This document shows, one piece after another, positions 25,498 through 32,285 of a stretch of DNA of 64,000 bases (within the stretch, counting starts at the first letter, position 1; every line of letters starts with the position of its first letter). The position numbers and the translations under genes were made by a program. The notes under the pieces are model-generated. The model did no database searches, was not told where the DNA came from, and saw only the letters and a list, made by a program, of their open reading frames with translations. Source of the DNA: Elusimicrobiota bacterium. Lineage in GTDB: Bacteria > Elusimicrobiota > Elusimicrobia > UBA1565 > UBA9628. The DNA is taken from positions 16,404-80,403 of the forward strand of contig JAGWUP010000015.1 of assembly GCA_028868375.1 (NCBI GenBank), in the 5' to 3' direction.

Positions 25498-25934
25498 CCC
25501 AAATTCAGAGCCTCTCTCAAGCCTCGCGCCTCATCGCCGCCGCCGAGGCCGCGCAGCGCCGCGCCTACTGCCCCTACTCGCGCTTTCCGGTCGGCGCGGC
25601 GGTCATGGCCGAGGACGGCACGATCCACTCCGGCTGCAACATCGAGAACGCCTCCTACGGGCTGGCGCTCTGCGCCGAGCGCAACGCCGCCGCGGCGGCG
25701 GTCTTAGGCGGCAAGAGGCTGTTCAAGGTCGTGGCCGTCGTCGCGCGCCTGGCCAGGCCCTGCGGCGCCTGCCGGCAGGTCCTGCTGGAATTCTCGGACA
25801 AGACGACGCGGCTGATCCTGGTCCACCAGGCGCCCAGGCGCAGGATCGAGACGACGAGCCTCCTCGCCTTGCTTCCCAAGGCGTTTAATCCGAGAGAGGC
25901 GGGGCTGCGGCGGGCGCGAAACGGAGGCTTATGA
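25494..25934 (+). CDS. cdd: Cytidine deaminase
   Basis: A 146-residue protein, the size of homotetrameric bacterial Cdd. The zinc and catalytic residues are Cys60 and Glu62 in YGLALCAERNA and Cys90 and Cys93 in RPCGACRQ; AYCPYSRFPVGAA and SGCNIENASYG contact the nucleoside. It converts cytidine to uridine in pyrimidine salvage. ATGA overlaps on both sides; it shares nucleoside salvage with the preceding phosphorylase. Confidence 0.95.
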   Translation: MTQIQSLSQASRLIAAAEAAQRRAYCPYSRFPVGAAVMAEDGTIHSGCNIENASYGLALCAERNAAAAAVLGGKRLFKVVAVVARLARPCGACRQVLLEFSDKTTRLILVHQAPRRRIETTSLLALLPKAFNPREAGLRRARNGGL

Positions 25935-26311
25935 CGAGCGAGCAACTCAAGGACGTGCTGGCCTGGATCAAGACGACCGATTTGGTCGAGGTCCAATACA
26001 AGCGCGGCGGCGACGGCTTCTCCCTGTCCCGCGCCGAGGCCGCCCCCCGCTACCCGATTCCGGCCAGCCGCTTTGCGGCCGTGACCTCCCCCGGCGTCGG
26101 CCTCTTTCAATGGAGCGCCCTGGGCAAGGCCCGCAGCGCCGAGGAAGGCCGGGAAGTCTCGGAGGGCGAGACCTTGGGCGTCATCGAGGAGGCGAAGGGC
26201 CAGGCGATCCCGGTCAAGGCCCCCTGCGCCGGCCGCGTGGCGAAGATCTTCATAGAGGGCGGCGCCCCGGCCGAGTACGGCCAGGCCCTGCTCTTCCTGG
26301 AGCCGCGTTGA
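25931..26311 (+). CDS. Biotin carboxyl carrier-like protein (AccB-like) with atypical attachment site
   Basis: A 126-residue protein with the BCCP layout: N-terminal helix (SEQLKDVLAWIKTTDLVEVQ) matching AccB's 'I..L...l..s.l.E' pattern, a short linker, then a biotinyl/lipoyl hammerhead from about 50 to 126 (VTSPGVGLFQ, EGETLGVIE, APCAGRVAKIFIEGGAPAEY, GQALLFLE). The usual Ala-Met-Lys-Met attachment motif is replaced by Glu-Ala-Lys89-Gly, and the hairpin after Lys89 is one residue longer than usual. It is near accC, with one gene between them, so an acetyl-CoA carboxylase role is inferred. Biotinylation is uncertain. Confidence 0.75.
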   Translation: MTSEQLKDVLAWIKTTDLVEVQYKRGGDGFSLSRAEAAPRYPIPASRFAAVTSPGVGLFQWSALGKARSAEEGREVSEGETLGVIEEAKGQAIPVKAPCAGRVAKIFIEGGAPAEYGQALLFLEPR

Positions 26312-27042
26312 GCCAAGAGCCGTGGCCGCCGGAGGCCTCCGAGCTGGAGGAGCCGCCGGCCAACGGAGGGGGCGGAAAGTCCCGCCCCGTCCTCGCCCTG
26401 CTTAAAATCGCGGCACTGCTCTCGATCGTCGCCCTTTGCGCGCTGAGCCTGCGTCAGGACAACGGGGCGCGCAGGCTGCCGCCCAAGCTCGGCGAGCGCT
26501 ACCTGGAGGCCCTGCGGACGAACGACTACGCCACGGCCTACGGCATGCTGTCGCGGGCCTCTCGCGCCGCCTACAGCCTCGACGCCTTCCGCAAAAGCCT
26601 CGACGCCTCCCCTTGGTCCTGGAGCGGCCTGGCCCTCGCCTCAAGCCGCCCCGGCCTGGCGGCGCTGGAGTACGATTTCTTGGCGCCCGGACGGCCCGCG
26701 CGGCGCGACACGCTGATCTTCGCGCTGGAGCAAGGCCGCTGGGTCCATCCCTGCGATTGGCCGATCCTGCGCCAGGCGCGGGACGCCTTCGCCCGCCGCA
26801 ATCCGGCCCTGGCTCTGCTCAAGGCCGAGGAGGCCGCCCGCGTCGACCCCTTCGATCCGGCGGCCCGCGGCCTGCTCTGCCGCAGCGCCTGCCTGGCCGG
26901 GACGCTCAAGCTTGCCCGCTTTTCCTGCGCCCGGGCGCTGGAGCTGGCTCGGCGCTATCCCTCTCGGCTCTCCGCCCCGGCTCCGGGCGAGCTGAGCGCG
27001 CTCCTGGCCGCGGCGCAAGGCGTCAAGGACGGAGGAAGATGA
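26308..27042 (+). CDS. Single-pass membrane protein of unknown function
   Basis: The frame starts with TTG overlapping the BCCP-like stop (TTGA), giving 244 residues. A short cytosolic Glu/Pro-rich segment is followed by one transmembrane helix (VLALLKIAALLSIVALCALS). The external domain begins KLGERYLEALRTNDYATAYG, resembling DUF4878/NTF2-like lead helices. The C-terminal half (ALLKAEEAARVDPFDPAARG) looks like one or two TPR units. It is coupled between accB-like and accC genes; no link to fatty acid synthesis is evident. Confidence 0.65.
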   Translation: MSQEPWPPEASELEEPPANGGGGKSRPVLALLKIAALLSIVALCALSLRQDNGARRLPPKLGERYLEALRTNDYATAYGMLSRASRAAYSLDAFRKSLDASPWSWSGLALASSRPGLAALEYDFLAPGRPARRDTLIFALEQGRWVHPCDWPILRQARDAFARRNPALALLKAEEAARVDPFDPAARGLLCRSACLAGTLKLARFSCARALELARRYPSRLSAPAPGELSALLAAAQGVKDGGR

Positions 27043-27043
27043 C

Positions 27044-28399
27044 ATGTTCAAGAAGATACTGATCGCAAACCGCAGCGAGATCGCCGTGCGCGTCATCCGC
27101 GCCTGCCGCGAGTTGGGCGTCAAATCGGTGGCCGTCTACTCCGAGGCGGACCGGGAGTCGCTGCACGCGAGGCTGGCGGACGAGGCGGTCTGCATCGGGC
27201 CGGCCCCCTCGCGCTTGTCCTATCTCAAGGCCGACGCCATCCTCTCCGCCGCGCGCCTGACCGGGGCGGACGCCGTCCATCCCGGCTACGGCTTTCTTTC
27301 GGAGAACGCCGATTTCGCCGACGCCTGCAAGGCCGCTGGCCTGCGCTTCATCGGCCCCTCGTCGCAAGCGATGCGCCAGTTGGGCCACAAGAGCACGGCC
27401 AAGGCGGTCGCCCGCGCCGCGGAAGTGCCCGTCGTGCCCGGGACCAAGGGCTTGGTCGACAAGAATTTCATGAAGGACGCCATGGCGGTGGGCTTCCCGG
27501 TCATGGTCAAGGCCGCCGCCGGCGGAGGGGGCAAGGGCATGCGGCTGGTCCGCGAGCCCAAGGAGCTGGAAGCGCAGCTCAAGGCCGCTCAGGCCGAGGC
27601 CCAGGCCTCCTTCAACGACGGCTCGGTCTACATCGAGAAATTCGTCGAGCAGCCGCGCCACGTCGAGATACAGATCGCCGCCGACTCCCGCGGCGAGGTC
27701 GTCGCCTTCCCGGAGCGCGACTGCACCCTGCAGCGCCGCCACCAGAAGCTGCTCGAGGAATCCCCCTCCCCGGTCGTGCCGCCGCAGACCCGCAGGGCGA
27801 TGCAGGAGGCCGCCATCCGCCTGGCCAAGAGCTGCGGCTACCAGAACGTCGGCACCGTCGAGTTCCTCTACGACAAGGACGGGAAGTTCTACTTCATCGA
27901 GGTCAACACGCGCCTGCAAGTCGAGCACCCCGTCACCGAGGCCGTCACCGGCCTCGACCTGGTCGTGGCCCAGATTCTCTCCGCGGCCGGCGAGGCGCTG
28001 CCCTTCGACCAGGCCCGCGCCGGCGAGATCCGCTGCCACGCCATCGAGCACCGCATCAACGCCGAGGATCCCGACCGCGGCTTCGCCCCCTGCCCGGGAC
28101 GCGTGGAGTCCTTATCTTGGCCCGGGGGCCACGGGGTGCGCCTGGACAGCCATCTCTACGCCGGCTACACGGTGCCCAGCTACTACGACAGCCTGCTGGC
28201 CAAGCTCATCGCCTGGGCCCCGGACCGCGCCTCCTGCATCGCGCGCTCCCTGCGCGCCCTAGGCGAGCTGGAGATCGGCGGCATCAAGACCACGGCGAGC
28301 TTCCACAAGAAGCTGCTCGGCACCGAGGAGTTTCGCAGCGGCCGCTTCGACACCGGCTTCGTCGACCGCCTGCGCGAGAGAGAGGCGGCGGCCGCGTAG
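27044..28399 (+). CDS. accC: Biotin carboxylase subunit of acetyl-CoA carboxylase
   Basis: A 451-residue ATP-grasp enzyme that carboxylates biotin on BCCP. N-terminal KKILIANRSEIAVRVIRACR, DAVHPGYGFLSENADFA, glycine-rich loop KAAAGGGGKGMRLV, YIEKFVEQPRHVEIQI, ERDCTLQRRHQKLLEESPSP, FIEVNTRLQVEHPVTEAVTG and EHRINAEDP are all intact. It ends at normal AccC length without a fused carrier domain. It is the last plus-strand gene before the minus-strand toxin-antitoxin remnant. Confidence 0.96.
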   Translation: MFKKILIANRSEIAVRVIRACRELGVKSVAVYSEADRESLHARLADEAVCIGPAPSRLSYLKADAILSAARLTGADAVHPGYGFLSENADFADACKAAGLRFIGPSSQAMRQLGHKSTAKAVARAAEVPVVPGTKGLVDKNFMKDAMAVGFPVMVKAAAGGGGKGMRLVREPKELEAQLKAAQAEAQASFNDGSVYIEKFVEQPRHVEIQIAADSRGEVVAFPERDCTLQRRHQKLLEESPSPVVPPQTRRAMQEAAIRLAKSCGYQNVGTVEFLYDKDGKFYFIEVNTRLQVEHPVTEAVTGLDLVVAQILSAAGEALPFDQARAGEIRCHAIEHRINAEDPDRGFAPCPGRVESLSWPGGHGVRLDSHLYAGYTVPSYYDSLLAKLIAWAPDRASCIARSLRALGELEIGGIKTTASFHKKLLGTEEFRSGRFDTGFVDRLREREAAAA

Positions 28400-28442
28400 G
28401 CGCACGACGCCCCTGCAAGCCCGCCCCTCGCCCCAGACGCGC

Positions 28443-28706
28443 TCATGGTTTTTCGCCCTCGCCTTGCGGCCGCGCAGCCTCGCCGAGCGCGGCGATGTCG
28501 GCCAAGTCCTTGGGCCGGCCCGCCGCCCGCTTGTTCTTGATGAAAGCGGCCTTCCCCATGTAGCTGACGGCGTGCTCGCCGAACCTTCCCTTCCGGCGGC
28601 TGGCCCAGATTTCCTCCGCCGTGACGCCATCCAAAAGAGTGAGCAGGTCTATGCGGACGGGCGGATAGCCGAAGATGAAGTCCGAAAAGTCGGGGTGAAT
28701 CCTCAT
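28443..28706 (-). pseudogene. C-terminal remnant of an AbiEii/MenT-like nucleotidyltransferase
   Basis: An 87-codon frame whose sequence matches only the second half of small nucleotidyltransferases paired with antitoxins: FGYPPVRIDLLTLLDGVTAEEIW, then the hallmark KRAAGRPKDLADIAAL. The catalytic half with the GG/GS and Asp-X-Asp motif is missing. There is no room for it, because the start ATG overlaps the stop of the antitoxin-like gene (ATGA). I infer an internal deletion that removed the active site, leaving an inactive partner. It may still be expressed. Confidence 0.65.
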
Positions 28707-29485
28707 CCAGGGCGCTCCCGGAACCGGACGGCACGGGAGAGCCGCGGAAGGGTCTTATGGCCCGCCAGCGCGTAATGCTGCCGCCGCAACAGCTCGACCG
28801 CGTCAACCCGCTCGGAGGCGGACTTCCCTCGCCAATATTCAAGATCGGCCCCGTCGTCTTCTTTCGCCACGATCCGCAGCGGCAGTCCGGCGCGCCGCTC
28901 GCGCAGGGCGCGCTTCAGGATTTCTCTCGCCGCCGGGCGTCCGTAGCGCTCCAGGTTCTTTCGAAGCTTGTCCTGGTCGAAGCTGTTCAGGCGCGAACGC
29001 AGGTTCTTGAGAACGCGGCCGCCGCCGCCCGGCGATTCCCTCAGTTGATTGAGCAGATCGACCAATAGATACTCCTTGCTCGATTTTTTCGGGTACTCGG
29101 GAACGCGGCGGAAGGTCCACCGCTTCGCGCCCACGACGATGTCGCCCGAACGCTTGTGATTGTAGACGAGTCGGCGGCCGCGGGGCGGGGTCAGCCCAAG
29201 CCCGAGGCTTGCGAAATCGTCGTAGGACGCGAGCAAGAAATCGTCCGTCTTGAGAAACGCGCGCAGCAGTTCCCGCTCATGCGAAAGCGCGTCGCCGGAG
29301 GGAGCCTTGCGCGCACGGCAATAGAGCCCGTAGCCGAGCCTCCGGACCTGCCCGCTCCCGACAAGAGTCTTGAGATCGCGGTCCACGGCCGACGTCACGC
29401 CGCCAAACAGAGAACGCGCGGCTTCCGCGGCGCGGCTCGAAGTCGCGGCGGTCGAACCGGCCCGGAAATTGGTATCTTCCGTCAT
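28703..29485 (-). CDS. AbiEi/DUF6088-type antitoxin-like protein
   Basis: A 260-residue protein. The N-terminal winged-helix part reads SAVDRDLKTLVGSGQVRRLGYGLYCRARK, as in AbiEi antitoxin domains (DUF6088). The middle region has RRLVYNHKRSGDIVVGAKRW and a basic DKLRKNLERYGRPAAREILK stretch. The last ~45 residues (EYWRGKSASERVDAVELLRR) look like the small protein usually found just before a nucleotidyltransferase, here fused on. The family represses its operon and neutralises an AbiEii-type toxin; the toxin here is truncated. Its ATG abuts the gmhA ATG head to head, sharing no bases. Confidence 0.65.
   Translation of the reverse strand: MTEDTNFRAGSTAATSSRAAEAARSLFGGVTSAVDRDLKTLVGSGQVRRLGYGLYCRARKAPSGDALSHERELLRAFLKTDDFLLASYDDFASLGLGLTPPRGRRLVYNHKRSGDIVVGAKRWTFRRVPEYPKKSSKEYLLVDLLNQLRESPGGGGRVLKNLRSRLNSFDQDKLRKNLERYGRPAAREILKRALRERRAGLPLRIVAKEDDGADLEYWRGKSASERVDAVELLRRQHYALAGHKTLPRLSRAVRFRERPG
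29470..29478 (+). promoter_or_regulatory. Candidate extended -10 of the gmhA operon (leaderless type)
   Basis: TGG TATCTT ends seven bases before the gmhA ATG at 29486, inside the first codons of the divergent antitoxin gene. It repeats the 11-base ATTGGTATCTT found before nagZ. With no intergenic DNA between the divergent genes, both promoters must lie in coding sequence. Confidence 0.4.
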
Positions 29486-30082
29486 ATGGCCGGATTTCGG
29501 GGCGAGATCGCGCGGCAATTGAGGGAAAGCGGCCGGGTCATCGCCGCCACGGCCAAGCGGGCCGCCGAGCTCGAGCGCGCCGCCGAGATGTTGATCGCGG
29601 CCTTGCGGCGCGGCAACAAGATCCTGACCTTCGGCAACGGCGGCTCCTCCTGCGACGCCCAAAACTTCGCCGACGAGCTGGTCGGCCGCTACCGCCGCAA
29701 CCGCCCCCCGCTGCCGGCGCTCTGCCTGGCGTGCAGCCAGGCGGACCTGACCTCCATCGCCAACGATTTCGGCTACGAGAACGTCTTTTCCCGGCAGCTG
29801 GAGGCCCACGCCAAGCCGGGCGACGTGGCCGTGGCGATCTCGACCTCCGGAAACTCCAAGAACGTCCTCGCGGCCGCCCGGGCGGCGCGCCGCCTGGGCC
29901 TGCCCGTCATCGGCCTGACCGGAGCCGGCGGGGGCAAGCTCAAGGGCCTCTGCGACGTGGCCATCGCGATCGCCTCGCCCTCCACCGCCCGCGTCCAGGA
30001 GGCCCACATCGCCGTCATCCAGATCTGGTGCGGGCTCATCGAGGACGCGTTGTTCGCGCGCGCGCCCAAGGCCCACGAGTGA
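29486..30082 (+). CDS. gmhA: Sedoheptulose-7-phosphate isomerase (SIS domain)
   Basis: A 198-residue SIS-fold protein of GmhA length. ILTFGNGGSSCDAQNFADEL and VAISTSGNSKNVLAAA are the phosphate-binding loops; CLACSQADLTSIANDFGYEN and FSRQLEAHAKPGDV are GmhA-like. ARVQEAHIAVIQIWCGLIE at the C-terminus carries the metal/active-site Gln-Glu-His. It makes D-glycero-D-manno-heptose-7-phosphate, the first step to ADP- or GDP-heptose. The gene is followed by a cupin and an hldE-type adenylyltransferase with 1- and 4-base overlaps. Confidence 0.92.
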   Translation: MAGFRGEIARQLRESGRVIAATAKRAAELERAAEMLIAALRRGNKILTFGNGGSSCDAQNFADELVGRYRRNRPPLPALCLACSQADLTSIANDFGYENVFSRQLEAHAKPGDVAVAISTSGNSKNVLAAARAARRLGLPVIGLTGAGGGKLKGLCDVAIAIASPSTARVQEAHIAVIQIWCGLIEDALFARAPKAHE

Positions 30083-30435
30083 TGGAGGCTCAAGTCCGCC
30101 GCGTCGCCAAGCCCTGGGGCCACGAGCTGTGGTGGGCGAGGACCAAGGACTATATCGGCAAGCTCATCGTCGTCGAGAAGGGCCGCCGCTTGAGCCTCCA
30201 ATACCATAACCGCAAGCGGGAGACCATCTATGTCCTGCGCGGCAGGCTTCTCTTGGAGCATGGGCGCCGCCGCAGGACCCTCGGAGCGGGCAAAGCCTTC
30301 GAGATCGCCCCGAAGGACGTCCACCGCTTCTCCGCCCCCTACGGCCGGGTGACGCTGCTCGAGGCCTCGACGCCCCATGCCGACGACATCGTCCGCCTGG
30401 CCGACGACTACGGGCGCGCCGGACCCCGAGGATGA
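30082..30435 (+). CDS. Cupin, phosphomannose isomerase type II-like
   Basis: A 117-residue single cupin domain. KPWGHELWWARTKDYIGKLI, LSLQYHNRKRETIYVLRGRL and EIAPKDVHRFSAPYG match the C-terminal isomerase domain of mannose-1-phosphate guanylyltransferase/mannose-6-phosphate isomerase proteins, here stand-alone. The metal-binding His/Glu/His set of cupins is visible. Between gmhA and a heptose adenylyltransferase, it may act on a heptose or mannose phosphate, but this is inference. Confidence 0.78.
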   Translation: MEAQVRRVAKPWGHELWWARTKDYIGKLIVVEKGRRLSLQYHNRKRETIYVLRGRLLLEHGRRRRTLGAGKAFEIAPKDVHRFSAPYGRVTLLEASTPHADDIVRLADDYGRAGPRG

Positions 30436-30908
30436 CCGACTCCACCGGCAAGTTCAAGAGCCTCAAGAGGCTGCTGACCCAGCGCGGCCTCTGGGCCTGG
30501 GAAGGCAAGAAGGTGGTCTTCACCAACGGGGTCTTCGACCTGCTGCACGCGGGCCACGTCCAGCTGCTGGAGCGCTGCAAGGCCATGGGCGACGTGCTGG
30601 TCGTGGGCCTCAACACGGACGCCTCGGCGCGGCGGCTGGGCAAGGGCCCGGAGCGGCCGATCAACCGCTTCCAAGACCGCGCAACCGTCCTCTGCGCCCT
30701 GGGCTGCGTCGACGCGGTCGTCGGCTTTAGCGAGAACACCCCGGCGGCCCTGCTGGCCAGGCTCAAGCCGGACATACTGGCCAAGGGCGGCGACTACAAG
30801 AAAAGCCAGGTCGCCGGAAGCGAGCATGCCGGAGAGGTCGTCATCGTCCCCCTCAAGCGCGGCTACTCGACGACGGCCGTCGTCCGCGCCCTGCGCCGCC
30901 GGGCATAA
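30432..30908 (+). CDS. D-glycero-beta-D-manno-heptose 1-phosphate adenylyltransferase (HldE C-terminal domain type)
   Basis: A 158-residue nucleotidyltransferase of the cytidylyltransferase-like fold. VVFTNGVFDLLHAGHVQLLE carries the HxGH-type motif. LNTDASARRLGKGPERPINR, LKPDILAKGGDYK and LKRGYSTTAVV match the RfaE2/HldC family. It adenylylates heptose-1-phosphate to give ADP-heptose for LPS core or a glycan. The kinase half (HldA/RfaE1) is not fused and not in the window. Confidence 0.9.
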   Translation: MTDSTGKFKSLKRLLTQRGLWAWEGKKVVFTNGVFDLLHAGHVQLLERCKAMGDVLVVGLNTDASARRLGKGPERPINRFQDRATVLCALGCVDAVVGFSENTPAALLARLKPDILAKGGDYKKSQVAGSEHAGEVVIVPLKRGYSTTAVVRALRRRA

Positions 30909-30909
30909 A

Positions 30910-30918
30910 TGCTATCAT
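30910..30918 (+). promoter_or_regulatory. Extended -10 promoter upstream of the UDP-sugar dehydrogenase
   Basis: TGC TATCAT, ending 11 bases before the ATG at 30930. It overlaps a possible earlier in-frame ATG at 30909, which argues that the later ATG is the real start if this promoter is used. Confidence 0.4.
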
Positions 30919-30929
30919 CCAAAACGTCC

Positions 30930-32285
30930 ATGGCCAGCTCCGCCAAGGCCGCCGTCCGCTCCCCGCTAGACGAGCTGCTAGGCAAGATCAAGTCCCGCAA
31001 GGCCCGCGTCGGCGTCGTCGGCCTGGGCTATGTCGGGCTGCCCCTGGTGCGGCTGTTCGCCTCCAAGGGCTTCCCGGTCCTGGGCTTCGACATCGACGCC
31101 GGCAAGGTCGACTCCATCAACCGCGGCAAGTCCTACATCCAGTCCGTTGCCTCCCCGCTGCTGGCCCGCCTATTAAAGGAAGGGCGGCTGGGGGCCACGG
31201 CCGATTTCAAGCGCCTCTCCCAGGTCGACGCCGTCGTCATCTGCGTGCCGACCCCGCTGACCCCGGAGGGCCGCCCGGACGTCTCCTTCATCAAGCAGAC
31301 CGCGGCGGCGATCGCCTCCAACCTGCGGCGCGGCCAGCTGGTCAGCCTTGAGAGCACGAGCTACCCCGGCACGACCCGCGAGCTCATGAAGACGGCGCTC
31401 GAGAAGGGAGGCCTGCGCTGCGGGCGGGACTTCTTCCTCGCCTTCTCGCCGGAGCGCGAGGACCCCGGCAACAAGCGCTTCACCAACGAGAGCATCCCCA
31501 AGATCGTCGGCGGAATCGACGAGCCCTCGCGCCAGGCGGCCGCGGCCCTCTACGGAGCGGCGGTGGCCAGGGTGGTCCAAGTCTCCTCCTGCGAGGCGGC
31601 GGAGGCGGCCAAGCTCCTGGAGAACATCTACCGCTGCGTCAACATCGCCCTCGTCAACGAGCTTAAGATGTGCTTCGACAAGATGGGCATAGACGTCTGG
31701 GAGGTCATCGAGGCCGCCGCCACCAAGCCCTTCGGCTTCCAGCGCTTCTCGCCCGGGCCCGGCCTCGGCGGGCACTGCATCCCGATCGACCCCTTCTACC
31801 TCTCCTGGAAGGCGCGGGAGTTCCAATTCAACACCCGCTTCATCGACCTGGCCGGCGAGCTCAACGTCCAGATGCCCTACTACGTCGTCGGCAAGCTGGA
31901 GGAGGCCCTGCGCGCGCGCGGCCTCAAGCTTGAGGAAGCCAGGATTCTCATCGTCGGCCTGGCCTACAAGAAGGACATCGACGACCCCCGCGAGTCTCCC
32001 GCCTTCAAGATCCTGGAGCTCTTGGCCGAGAAGGGAGCCAAGATCGCTTATCACGACCCGCGCATCCCCGCCTTCCCTGCGATGCGCCACTACAAGCACT
32101 TGAAGGCCGCCTCGGTGGCGCTCAACGCCAAGGAGCTGTCGGGGCGGGACGCCGTCGTCGTCGTCACCGACCACTCCGACCTGGACTACGCGCTGATCGC
32201 CAAGAGCTCCCGGCTGATCGTCGACACCCGCAACGCCATGGCTCCGTTCGCCAAGGCCTTCGGCGACAAGATCGTCAAGGCCTAG
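30930..32285 (+). CDS. UDP-N-acetyl-D-glucosamine/mannosamine 6-dehydrogenase (WbpA/WecC/TviB-like)
   Basis: A 451-residue nucleotide-sugar dehydrogenase. Rossmann motif VGVVGLGYVGLPLVRLFA; STSYPGTT; FSPEREDPGN; the catalytic Cys in GPGLGGHCIPIDPFYLSWKA; C-terminal VGLAYKKDIDDPRESPAFKI. The GGHCIPIDP plus FYLSWKA wording favours the UDP-HexNAc group over UDP-glucose dehydrogenase. With wecB at 51875 it could supply UDP-ManNAcA. An ATG seven codons upstream (30909, right after the previous stop) is the alternative start. Its stop overlaps the stop of the convergent dehydratase gene. Confidence 0.88.
   Translation: MASSAKAAVRSPLDELLGKIKSRKARVGVVGLGYVGLPLVRLFASKGFPVLGFDIDAGKVDSINRGKSYIQSVASPLLARLLKEGRLGATADFKRLSQVDAVVICVPTPLTPEGRPDVSFIKQTAAAIASNLRRGQLVSLESTSYPGTTRELMKTALEKGGLRCGRDFFLAFSPEREDPGNKRFTNESIPKIVGGIDEPSRQAAAALYGAAVARVVQVSSCEAAEAAKLLENIYRCVNIALVNELKMCFDKMGIDVWEVIEAAATKPFGFQRFSPGPGLGGHCIPIDPFYLSWKAREFQFNTRFIDLAGELNVQMPYYVVGKLEEALRARGLKLEEARILIVGLAYKKDIDDPRESPAFKILELLAEKGAKIAYHDPRIPAFPAMRHYKHLKAASVALNAKELSGRDAVVVVTDHSDLDYALIAKSSRLIVDTRNAMAPFAKAFGDKIVKA

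Noticed and set aside
28400..28442. Terminator between accC and the toxin remnant
   Set aside because: No stem of useful length and no T-run on either strand.
30909..30911. ATG at 30909 as start of the UDP-sugar dehydrogenase
   Set aside because: It follows the previous stop directly without a ribosome site and overlaps an extended -10; the ATG at 30930 fits better, though the earlier one cannot be excluded.
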